DNA of 56,070 nt from Sulfurimonadaceae bacterium (GTDB taxonomy: Bacteria; Campylobacterota; Campylobacteria; Campylobacterales; Sulfurimonadaceae). Positions 9,130-16,751 of this stretch are shown here, in pieces. A model generated the notes under the pieces. It had not been told where the DNA came from. It saw only the letters and a list, made by a program, of their open reading frames with translations, and ran no database searches. The position numbers and the translations under genes were made by a program. The stretch spans positions 1-56,070 of the forward strand of contig JADGDM010000010.1 in NCBI GenBank assembly GCA_016744905.1. The letters run 5' to 3'. Position 1 is the first letter of the stretch; every line of letters starts with the position of its first letter.

Positions 9130-10161
9130 CTATTTTACAACTTCAGATCTTAGAGTTGAATCAATTGAAAAAGTTGCGCTAATTTTATAACTGGCTTGAC
9201 TGTTTGAATCCAACATCTCTATATCAGTTACGGAACCTTCAATATGTAAAGTATCTCCTCTCAATTCTGCCAGTGAGATGTTTACCAAAAAATCACTGTA
9301 TCGATGTAGTACAACATCTCCATCAGTAAAGAGTATCCAATCAGATGTGATATCACCTGCAGTTAATATTTGATTGGGAAATATAATCTCTAATTCAAAC
9401 TTATTTGGATTTGGAGTTGTTTCAAAAAGGTTGACAGTTTCTATGGTTTCATAAGCGCCTAAAGCAGTCCTGTATTGATTAAAAGCAGGATCTAAAGTCT
9501 GTTTACCTGCATAATAGGTTGCTGTAGGATAATCTGACACAATTTGATAACTATAAAAAGTGTTGCTTATCTCACTGCTGTCCGCTATTTTTGTGACTGT
9601 TGTATTAACTTCTGCTGCTTTAATATGTGCTTTTGTATAGGTAGAGTATTGATAGGTAACGGTATCCCCATTATTTGAAAGTACATACTCTTTTGGAACA
9701 TAAGTACTACCTCCTCCAGGAGAAGTTATTAACGCCAATGCCGCATCTCTATCTCTTGCACTGGCATAAATAATCATTGTGTCCGTGTTTGTTTGTACCG
9801 TAACAGTAAATTTTTGGCCACCCCCATTTGCTGTACCAAGGTATGTTAGGGTTATCTTTTGTGTGTCTTCAAAAGCATCTCCTTCTATGGTTAAGACATT
9901 ATTTGTTATTGAATAGGTCTCTCCATCATCATAAGCACCATTTACATCTATACCAGTAAGTGTCAAGCTACTTGAAAATGTCATAGATTCTGGGTGACCA
10001 TCATCAATACTATATAGCGTCTGTCCGACAAAATAATCATTGAGATTAAATGTTACAGTTGGCGTGCCAGCATTCGAATCAGTATCTGTTGAAGTGTCAT
10101 CACAGGCTGAAAAACTTAAGAGCATGAATGCTACCAAGAGCAATTTAAAGTAATTTTTCAT
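9130..10161 (-). CDS. Orphan lipoprotein of unknown function
   Basis: Not recognised. About 343 residues, with a lipoprotein signal (lipobox FSAC near residue 20) followed by an Asp/Thr/Ser/Asn-rich linker and a beta-rich, Thr-rich body, suggesting an exported surface or periplasmic protein. The second of two adjacent ATG codons (10161) has the better spacing to AAGGAT; 10164 is equally possible. It is flanked by the two copies of a structured repeat and by a toxin-gene remnant, and lacks the AGCGCGCT palindrome common elsewhere, so it may be acquired. Confidence 0.7.
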   Translation of the reverse strand: MKNYFKLLLVAFMLLSFSACDDTSTDTDSNAGTPTVTFNLNDYFVGQTLYSIDDGHPESMTFSSSLTLTGIDVNGAYDDGETYSITNNVLTIEGDAFEDTQKITLTYLGTANGGGQKFTVTVQTNTDTMIIYASARDRDAALALITSPGGGSTYVPKEYVLSNNGDTVTYQYSTYTKAHIKAAEVNTTVTKIADSSEISNTFYSYQIVSDYPTATYYAGKQTLDPAFNQYRTALGAYETIETVNLFETTPNPNKFELEIIFPNQILTAGDITSDWILFTDGDVVLHRYSDFLVNISLAELRGDTLHIEGSVTDIEMLDSNSQASYKISATFSIDSTLRSEVVK

Positions 10162-10271
10162 CATATATCCTTTGTCTATCTATATTTATCACTATTATAA
10201 AATAAAACCATTGTAAAACCATTGCAAAATGAAGACTTAGTTTAATAAAGAAAGCATAAGAAGATTTTAAT

Positions 10272-10562
10272 GCATACTTTACAATTAAAGATGGTAACGC
10301 TCTTGATGACACATTTAATGAGCTACACGATATAAAAAGTTATATCACTCAAGAAGACTCTTTAAGCAAAGCTAATCAGTTCTTATCAGAACTAAAGGTA
10401 AGTATTGGAAGTTTAGAGGAGATGCCTTCTAGATGTAGAAAAAGTTACTATACACCAGAGACTAAGACTCATGACCTTATCTATAAAAAATATACTATCG
10501 TATTTAAAATCATTAAAGAGACCGTCCATATTTTGACTATTTTTAAACAGCGAAGTTATTGA
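10272..10562 (+). pseudogene. RelE/ParE-family toxin remnant without a start
   Basis: The frame ending at the TGA at 10560-10562 reads ELHDIKSYI, then FLSELKVSIGSLEEMP, RCRKSYY, DLIYKKYTIVFKI and ILTIFK, the pattern of a ParE/RelE ribonuclease-fold toxin almost from end to end. No ATG, GTG or TTG occurs in this frame before the domain. The only nearby ATG (10270) is in another frame and runs to an early stop, so a one-base indel near the N-terminus is likely. No antitoxin gene is seen upstream. An ATT start is a remote alternative. Confidence 0.65.
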
Positions 10563-10575
10563 TTTCTTTATATTC

Positions 10576-10627
10576 TAATATTGGTCATCCGACCCAAATT
10601 TTTCGACTCCAATTTTTTAAAAGTGGA
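10576..10627. repeat. Structured repeat, copy 2
   Basis: Contains TTGGTCATCCGACCCA, the partner of the block at 9032-9052. It is again followed by an inverted repeat: CTCCA at about 10606 pairs with TGGAG at about 10623 around a T-run/A-run. The two copies bracket a 1.5-kb segment holding the orphan lipoprotein gene and the toxin remnant in direct orientation. Confidence 0.5.
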
Positions 10628-10639
10628 GATTCACTCACA

Positions 10640-10676
10640 GGGGTGTAATTTGGGGGTGTAATTTGGGGTGTAATTT
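10640..10676. repeat. Three tandem copies of GGGGTGTAATTT
   Basis: Units at 10640-10651, 10653-10664 and 10665-10676 are identical 12-mers (one extra G between the first two). The array lies just downstream of the small lipoprotein gene, which is on the opposite strand. G-tract periodicity of 12-13 bp could bind a protein or simply be a slippage product. The remainder of the 10165-10710 stretch holds only the toxin remnant and repeat copy 2. Confidence 0.85.
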
Positions 10677-10710
10677 GCGTTTTATTTTAGGTCTAGGCAC
10701 TGTTTATCCT

Positions 10711-10908
10711 TTAACGATTTTTATACTCTTCATAGGTTTTTTGGTTGATTCTCTCTTGGCATTGTTTAACTTCAGTGGGTGGTTGATTTCGGCAGTTGCG
10801 TTGTGCCTCATTTTGTCCCGTCTCATACCCAGCCTTCGTACTACATCCTGAAAGATGGCTAGTAAAAAGAGTCAGTAAAATTACGAGTACTATTTTTTCT
10901 GTTTTCAA
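10711..10908 (-). CDS. Small lipoprotein
   Basis: A 65-residue protein with a clean lipoprotein signal (hydrophobic stretch, lipobox LSGC near residue 22) and a short polar mature part with two further cysteines (RNC and KQC). It starts with TTG at 10908, with GGAG about nine bases upstream. No family is recognised. The overlapping plus-strand frame is judged a shadow because this strand has both a signal peptide and a ribosome site. It is probably a peripheral envelope protein. Confidence 0.6.
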   Translation of the reverse strand: MKTEKIVLVILLTLFTSHLSGCSTKAGYETGQNEAQRNCRNQPPTEVKQCQERINQKTYEEYKNR

Positions 10909-10990
10909 TTTAAAATACTCCTATATAGTTTAACTATTATCTTAGCTCAAGTGAAATAACTAACTACTGAATATTGGAACTTGAGTAGCC

Positions 10991-12295
10991 TTAAAAGATA
11001 TGGCTAAAGTGGATATATAGCGCGCTGCCTTCTCTACTTGTTCCATAGTCCATCATCATCACAGTGGAAAGATTCCAGGCGATGCGCATTCCTGCGCCGT
11101 AGGTGTATTTTATATTCTCAAAGTTTGTCTCTTGAACGGAATCAAAAACAGACCCTGCATCTATAAAGGGCACCAACATCACGTCAAAAGATTGCTCCAT
11201 TAGGGTGGTTTGATAGACTTGAAATCTTGTCTCTATGTTGGCCAGTGTTTTGATGTCTGCGACAAAACGATCTTGTTGATATCCTCTTAGTGTTCTGTAT
11301 CCGCCAAGACCATATTGATAAGCATCTTCGTAGCCGATCATATTTTTTCTATAAAAAGGGGTATCACCACTTTGGATACTGTATATCCAGCGTCCTGCAA
11401 ATGTGACAAAATTTAGCTGATCTAGGGTGAGAAAGTTTTTAGTCGAAAAAGTGTATCTTTGATGTTCATAATCACTAGCAATTGCTTTGGAGTAAAACTC
11501 TAAGGTTAAGTCATGCGCACTACCATTTTTAGCATTGCTGGCATAATCACGTGAGTCATAGACCAGTGAAAACTTCAGTCCATTATCAAATCCACCAGCA
11601 AAACCAACAATAGCTTCTTCTTCATTATCATCATAAAGTTTTGAAGCAATATTTTTTGTATCATCAAGTTGGGCATTTTGATAATTTGTTATGTTGGCAT
11701 GAGAGAGATTTAAGCCCATTGCAGCACGCATTATTCCACCAAAAAGATCATATTCAAGTTCTAATTCAAAGGAAGGGATCTCAAGGATATAACGGTTGTA
11801 AAAAGGAGAGTCTATACTTTTTAGATAGTTCTCTTGTTCGTGTGCATTGACAAATGTTTTACCATCAGGGGTATCCAAGTCATTTAAAGATGTAGAGGTT
11901 GTTCCAAAGTAGTGGGCTTGTGTGTTTTTTTCATAGATAAGGTTTGAGGTTACTTTAAAAAGTGTATCAGCAACGTAAGGGGCATCATAATGCAGGGCAT
12001 ATTTTGAAAAACCATTGGTTGTTTGAAAAAATTGCATGTAGACTCTGTGTTTATAGGGGACGTATTTAAAGGTGGTGTCCTCTTTTTTTCCATAGTCAAA
12101 CCAAAACACACGCGCCCCATATCCAAAGCCTAAGTTTTCATCATAGTTAAACAGTGGAAGACCCGTATAATGTGCACCTTCTTGCTTCTTTGTGAGGCTC
12201 TCTTCACTCATGGTTGGTTTGTTTTGAAGAAGTTCAGATAGCTCTGCGCTGTAGGCAAAACTTATGACGAGCAGTAGAAATAGAAGTTGTTTCAT
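10991..12295 (-). CDS. Outer-membrane beta-barrel, Omp85/D15 surface-antigen-like
   Basis: A 434-residue exported protein: signal peptide ending near SYSAEL, then alternating aromatic/polar strands typical of a 16-strand barrel, with an RTLRGYQQDRF-type segment and an AGSVFD turn near the C-terminus that resemble the Bac_surface_Ag (D15) barrel, and a terminal Phe. No POTRA repeats are evident, so it is a barrel-only family member rather than BamA itself. The start at 12295 is chosen for the signal peptide; the longer frame adds an unlikely extension. It is divergent from the exonuclease gene. Confidence 0.75.
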   Translation of the reverse strand: MKQLLFLLLVISFAYSAELSELLQNKPTMSEESLTKKQEGAHYTGLPLFNYDENLGFGYGARVFWFDYGKKEDTTFKYVPYKHRVYMQFFQTTNGFSKYALHYDAPYVADTLFKVTSNLIYEKNTQAHYFGTTSTSLNDLDTPDGKTFVNAHEQENYLKSIDSPFYNRYILEIPSFELELEYDLFGGIMRAAMGLNLSHANITNYQNAQLDDTKNIASKLYDDNEEEAIVGFAGGFDNGLKFSLVYDSRDYASNAKNGSAHDLTLEFYSKAIASDYEHQRYTFSTKNFLTLDQLNFVTFAGRWIYSIQSGDTPFYRKNMIGYEDAYQYGLGGYRTLRGYQQDRFVADIKTLANIETRFQVYQTTLMEQSFDVMLVPFIDAGSVFDSVQETNFENIKYTYGAGMRIAWNLSTVMMMDYGTSREGSALYIHFSHIF

Positions 12296-12423
12296 TAAGT
12301 CCCGATATTGATGGTATATTATTAAAATATTATCATAATTATATGGCACTGTGTCATAAAAGATAAAATAATGATGAAATTTGGTCATAATTCGAGCAGA
12401 AATATAAAAGTAGGGCAGTATCT

Positions 12424-12948
12424 ATGATTGTACTAGATTTTGAGACCAACAGTGGAAATGTTCAAGATGTTATTGAGGTAGCAGCGTGCAAAGTGCGTAA
12501 AGAAAATGGGCAATATATTGTTGTGGAGACTTTTCATCGTTATTATTATTCGCAGTATGAGGTAAACCCTTATGCGCTGGCTGTGCATAAACTCACCCCA
12601 GAGGCTATTGAAATCCTTCGTGAAGATAGCGATGAGGCTGAGTATGTGGAGTACTTTAAAGATGATGAAGACTTTATTGCCTTTGCGTCTGACTCTGAAA
12701 CCTTAGTCGCACACAACATCAACTTTGAGTTACGTCATCTTAATGGATGTGTGGAGTTTGAAAATCATCTCTGCACCATGAAAGAGAATAAAAAAGCGGT
12801 TCAAGCGAAAAATATAAGAGGCAATCTAAAAAATCCAAAACTTATCGAAACTTGTCTGCACTATGGTATAGATTTTGATGAAGAGCAGTATCATAGCGCG
12901 CTGTATGATGTAGAGAAGACTATTGACATACTTAATTGTATGCCGTAG
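12424..12948 (+). CDS. DEDD-family 3'-5' exonuclease (DnaQ/RNase T-like)
   Basis: A single exonuclease domain of 174 residues. Motif I is VLDFETN near the start, motif II is AHNINFE, and motif III is the C-terminal SALYDVEKT with His replaced or shifted. It resembles the epsilon proofreading subunit or RNase T but is too short to carry extra domains. Whether it acts on DNA or RNA cannot be told. It is separated from the divergent barrel gene by 128 bp and convergent with the YceI gene, 15 bp away. Confidence 0.8.
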   Translation: MIVLDFETNSGNVQDVIEVAACKVRKENGQYIVVETFHRYYYSQYEVNPYALAVHKLTPEAIEILREDSDEAEYVEYFKDDEDFIAFASDSETLVAHNINFELRHLNGCVEFENHLCTMKENKKAVQAKNIRGNLKNPKLIETCLHYGIDFDEEQYHSALYDVEKTIDILNCMP

Positions 12949-12963
12949 TATTCGAATTTCTAA

Positions 12964-13581
12964 CTATTTTGGATTACAAACGGCAACAATACGGGTTTTA
13001 AATCCGATGTTTACATCACTCCACGTTTTACCCTTGTGCAGATCAAAACAGGCTTTATTGATTGAACTCAGCGCGCTGTGTGCTTGAAAGTCAAAAATAT
13101 CGATAATACCGCTACCTTCTAAAAGACCATCAAAATAACTGAAGTTCATAGGGGTTGTTTTAGTGACGCCATTCATCGTAATCTCAACTTGAAAAATACC
13201 TGTTTTAGGTTTCCCTTTTTCACGTTTTCCTGCACTGTATCCCACAATCTTCGCCGTGATATTTTTTCCACTCATCTTTTCAAAAAAGAAACTCAGTAGC
13301 TTTGCATCACGAGCAGGGTGATTTGAGTTGACACTGGCGGTATCGATGTTGATAGATGAACCGACAAATATCTGTGTGAAGTTGGTACCACTTTTCTTTA
13401 TAGCGGTGTAGCTTGTTTTATCAAATTTTCCACCAACACCTAGTTTGGCAGGGGTTTTATACGCTTTCCAGTTCACTTCGATGTTACCTGTTTGTGCAAG
13501 GGTACATGAACCGTTTGCTTTTGACATGGTGGCAGATGAGAGTGTGATGGTGAGCGCGAGGATAAGTAGTGTTTTGAACAT
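12964..13581 (-). CDS. YceI-family periplasmic protein
   Basis: A 205-residue exported protein with a 17-19 residue signal peptide. The mature part fits the YceI lipocalin-like family that binds isoprenoid or polyprenyl lipids: VNWKAYKT near the start of the domain, the GKFDKTSYT segment, and a SHPARD-like NSNHPARDAKLLSFFF block. Two cysteines (near residues 26 and 202) could form a disulfide. It is divergently transcribed from the cytochrome c peroxidase gene across about 100 bp, which could share a control region. Confidence 0.8.
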   Translation of the reverse strand: MFKTLLILALTITLSSATMSKANGSCTLAQTGNIEVNWKAYKTPAKLGVGGKFDKTSYTAIKKSGTNFTQIFVGSSINIDTASVNSNHPARDAKLLSFFFEKMSGKNITAKIVGYSAGKREKGKPKTGIFQVEITMNGVTKTTPMNFSYFDGLLEGSGIIDIFDFQAHSALSSINKACFDLHKGKTWSDVNIGFKTRIVAVCNPK

Positions 13582-13683
13582 AGAATTTCCTTGTTGGTTG
13601 ATTTAAGTCTAGTTTTTTTCGTCTTCACTATGATAGACTTTTTGACTTAACTTTAGGGTTACTATTTGATTGCAGGAGTCTTT

Positions 13684-14928
13684 ATGGGAAACGTTACAAT
13701 GAAAAAAGTTTATTATACGCTCTTTTTTGTTCTTCTTAGTGTTTATGGACTCTCTTATCTTCTTCCCGCCAAAGATACACAGTTTCACTATAGTGACGCA
13801 GAACTTAGAGCGACGGCACTTGGTCGAAATATGAACAGTATCCCCTCTGAGTACTCTGAACTTTTAAAGTTGGTTGACAGTGAAGAGAACAGACTGTCAA
13901 AAGCAAAAATTGAATTGGGGCGTGAACTCTACTTTGAGAAGATGCTCTCTGGTGATAAACAAGTAAGTTGTAATACTTGTCATATGTTGAGTAAAGAGCC
14001 ACAAGATAAAGAGCGTTATCTGAAGGCTTTACTCACAACGCCACATGCGCCAAAAAGTGACTGCCGTATCTGTCATGAAAAAGATGAAAGTGGCACAGAC
14101 AGACAAGCCTTTGCTTTAAACAGTAGTGACAAACCCCACCCTTATTTGCTAAATACCCTCAGTACCCTCAACGCCGCATTGGCAAAATACCAAACTTGGG
14201 ATGCGGGTATAGAGAGTATAGAAGATCAAGTGGGGCACTCTTTGATTGACTCTTTTGAGATGAATATTTCGGTGCAAAAACTCGAAAAACGTCTGCGCGC
14301 TGATAAAAATTATGCACTAAAATTTGAATTGGCTTTTAAAGATGATAATGAGACGGTGAGTTTGTCTAATGTCGAAAAAGCACTCGGGGCATATCTACGT
14401 ACTTTAGTAACACGCAGTGCCTATGATGAGTTTTTAGATGGTAATGATTCTGCGATGAGTTCAAAAGCCAAAAAAGGTATGGCAAACTTTATTAACTTTG
14501 GATGTAAGGGTTGTCATACGGGTATCACAGTTGGTGGTCAAACCATTCAAAAGTTTCCAGTGCGTGATTACAACAGTATTATTGATATCACCAACTCTTT
14601 TAACGAGGTTTCACGTGGTCGGGAGGTTGGCACATTAGGTCTAAATATCGCCATGCGTCATAACTTTCCTTTTAAAAATGAGGGTGGATTTATGGGGATG
14701 AATGAGGAACAACTTTTTCGTGTGCCTATTTTGAGAAATGTCACCAAGACCTCCCCTTATTTTCACAATGGTGAGATTCAAAATATTCGTGAAGCAGTTT
14801 TTATTATGGCAAAACATCAGTTGGGAATGAACCTAAGTAATGAGCAAATAGATGAGATTGTGGAGTTTTTAAAAGCCTTAGAAGGTGATATCGTAGAGTA
14901 TGAAATTCCTAAGGAGGTGAGACAATGA
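13684..14928 (+). CDS. Cytochrome c peroxidase-like protein with three haem motifs
   Basis: Predicted periplasmic peroxidase reducing H2O2 with cytochrome electrons. 414 residues, with an N-terminal signal anchor and three CXXCH motifs: CNTCH at 96, CRICH at 127 and CKGCH at 274. Canonical CcpA/MacA enzymes have two; here about 30 residues carrying CRICH lie between the first haem motif and the GTD segment. The C-terminal LRNVTKTSPYFHNG block is typical. The start is ATG 13684 because AGGAG lies 5 bases upstream; the longer frame starts inside that site. It overlaps the next cytochrome gene by 4 bp (ATGA) and likely exchanges electrons with it. Confidence 0.88.
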   Translation: MGNVTMKKVYYTLFFVLLSVYGLSYLLPAKDTQFHYSDAELRATALGRNMNSIPSEYSELLKLVDSEENRLSKAKIELGRELYFEKMLSGDKQVSCNTCHMLSKEPQDKERYLKALLTTPHAPKSDCRICHEKDESGTDRQAFALNSSDKPHPYLLNTLSTLNAALAKYQTWDAGIESIEDQVGHSLIDSFEMNISVQKLEKRLRADKNYALKFELAFKDDNETVSLSNVEKALGAYLRTLVTRSAYDEFLDGNDSAMSSKAKKGMANFINFGCKGCHTGITVGGQTIQKFPVRDYNSIIDITNSFNEVSRGREVGTLGLNIAMRHNFPFKNEGGFMGMNEEQLFRVPILRNVTKTSPYFHNGEIQNIREAVFIMAKHQLGMNLSNEQIDEIVEFLKALEGDIVEYEIPKEVRQ

Positions 14929-16751
14929 AAACAGTGCACATGAAGATCTATATAATTTTAATGTTTTTAAGTGGCGTACTTCAGATGAGTATCTTTAACC
15001 TTTCATGGGAATATTTTAGTATTATTCAAGCGATTCATATTGTGAGTTCAGCCTTTGTATCCTTTATCTTTTTGATACCCTATGTCAACAGACACACTTA
15101 TGAATATATGATAGTGAAAAAAGCAAACTCTAAAAGTGGCATAATTTTAGGTCTTATTCTATTTTTAATTATTGGCAGTGGGGTTTATCTCTTTTTAGTC
15201 GGCAATAGAGGATCAGATATTTATGGCTTAATATCTTACTATACCCATCTCTATGGATCCTTTATTTTAATGCTGTTTTTATTTATCCACGTACGTCAAA
15301 AGATAGAAGCTAAAAATGCAACACTTGGGGTTCTGGCACTACTTCTAATCCTCAGCGCGCCAGACTCATTACAAGCCAGTGATAAAACAAGCTCAAAACT
15401 CTTCAACATAGAACTACAAGAGGGTGTGGATAGATATCATACCGAAGACTGGACGAACTCGACCAAGTGTAAGTCTTGTCATAGTGACATTTTTGATCAA
15501 TGGGCGGATTCAAATCATCGACATCTTACTGAGTCAAATCCTTACTATATGGTCTTAGAAAACTTAGCAGCGGCAGATAAGGGAGAAGAATTTAGACAGT
15601 GGTGTATCGGTTGTCACAATCCCAGCGCGCTGAGTACTATGCAAGGACGAAGTACTCACGGCATGATTGCGAATGATATGCCAGATATGATTTTTGAAAA
15701 AGGTTCAAAACAGTTGGTGGATGATTTTGCGATTCATGGGAACTCTAAACTGGAACAAGGTGTTTCGTGTGTGACCTGTCATCGTATCACTAAAACTACT
15801 TCAATGGGAAACAGCTCTTATACCTTAGCCATAAAATCCAGAGAGAAATATGTTTATGAAGAACACAGTTTTGGTCTGCGTGCTTGGCTGGGTGAAAAGT
15901 TTATCAATGCCAACCCTGTAAAACATAAAGAGAGCTACTCAAACGAGATTTATAAAAGCAGTGCGTATTGTGCCTCGTGTCATGATGAGTTTTTACCTGA
16001 GAGTAAAAAAGAGATAGTGTCTACTTTTAAAGAGTGGGAAAAATCATCTTTTAATAATCCTGATGATAAAACAAAACACAAAAGCTGTATTGATTGTCAT
16101 ATGACCAACTTGGTGGATGGTGAATATACACCACTAGAAGGTCAGTCTACGGATGGTGGAGAAGTTAAAAAAGATATCAAAGTGCACTACTTTGCAGGAG
16201 GAAATCATTTTCTCTCAGGTCTTAAAAATCCCATCAATGAAGATCAAAGTCTACAACTGCTTCGTCGCTCTGCTGAGCTAGATGTGGCTTTAAATGCCAG
16301 CGCGCTAGAGGTTGGGGTTAAAAATGTGGGGGCAGGGCATCATCTGCCTACAGGAACCTCTGATTTTAGAGAGTTGTGGTTAGAGATTACACTTAAAGAT
16401 GCAGATGGACGTGTCATCTTGGAGCGTGGAAAACTTAAAGCTGATGGAAACTTAGGGGAAGACGCCCGTCCTTATATGAAAGTCTTTGGTGATGAAAGTG
16501 GCGCACCGGTAGGTCTGTTTTTTTGGAGATATAAAAAACTCTTAAGTGATACGCGTATCGCAGCAGGGGAGAGAAGAATAGAGACGTATAAAATAGCAAA
16601 TTTTGAGCGCTTGAAAAAGCCACTGAGTGTCGACGTTAAACTAAACTTTCGTATCTATCCTCAATGGGTGACTGATGTGGTACAAAATGCGTATCCACAA
16701 CTGCCTTCACCACCAGTGGTGGTTTTAGAAACATTGAAAAAAGAGCTTTAA
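14925..16751 (+). CDS. Membrane-anchored penta-haem cytochrome with b-type-like N-terminal domain
   Basis: 608 residues. The first roughly 140 form about four hydrophobic helices with histidines near their ends (AIHIVSS, YTHLYGS, FIHVRQ) that could bind b haem. A second hydrophobic stretch ending SLQASD leads to a periplasmic domain with five CXXCH motifs at about 182, 227, 282, 349 and 388, of the cytochrome c554/multihaem type, then a beta-rich C-terminal domain. A strong AGGAGG ribosome site lies inside the peroxidase gene. The pair looks like a quinol-to-peroxide electron path: membrane b/c module feeding the peroxidase. This is inference from the coupling. Confidence 0.8.
   Translation: MKTVHMKIYIILMFLSGVLQMSIFNLSWEYFSIIQAIHIVSSAFVSFIFLIPYVNRHTYEYMIVKKANSKSGIILGLILFLIIGSGVYLFLVGNRGSDIYGLISYYTHLYGSFILMLFLFIHVRQKIEAKNATLGVLALLLILSAPDSLQASDKTSSKLFNIELQEGVDRYHTEDWTNSTKCKSCHSDIFDQWADSNHRHLTESNPYYMVLENLAAADKGEEFRQWCIGCHNPSALSTMQGRSTHGMIANDMPDMIFEKGSKQLVDDFAIHGNSKLEQGVSCVTCHRITKTTSMGNSSYTLAIKSREKYVYEEHSFGLRAWLGEKFINANPVKHKESYSNEIYKSSAYCASCHDEFLPESKKEIVSTFKEWEKSSFNNPDDKTKHKSCIDCHMTNLVDGEYTPLEGQSTDGGEVKKDIKVHYFAGGNHFLSGLKNPINEDQSLQLLRRSAELDVALNASALEVGVKNVGAGHHLPTGTSDFRELWLEITLKDADGRVILERGKLKADGNLGEDARPYMKVFGDESGAPVGLFFWRYKKLLSDTRIAAGERRIETYKIANFERLKKPLSVDVKLNFRIYPQWVTDVVQNAYPQLPSPPVVVLETLKKEL

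Noticed and set aside
10663-10851. 62-residue plus-strand frame with hydrophobic stretch
   Set aside because: It overlaps the small lipoprotein gene on the other strand, has no ribosome site and starts inside the tandem repeat; the minus-strand gene has a proper signal peptide.
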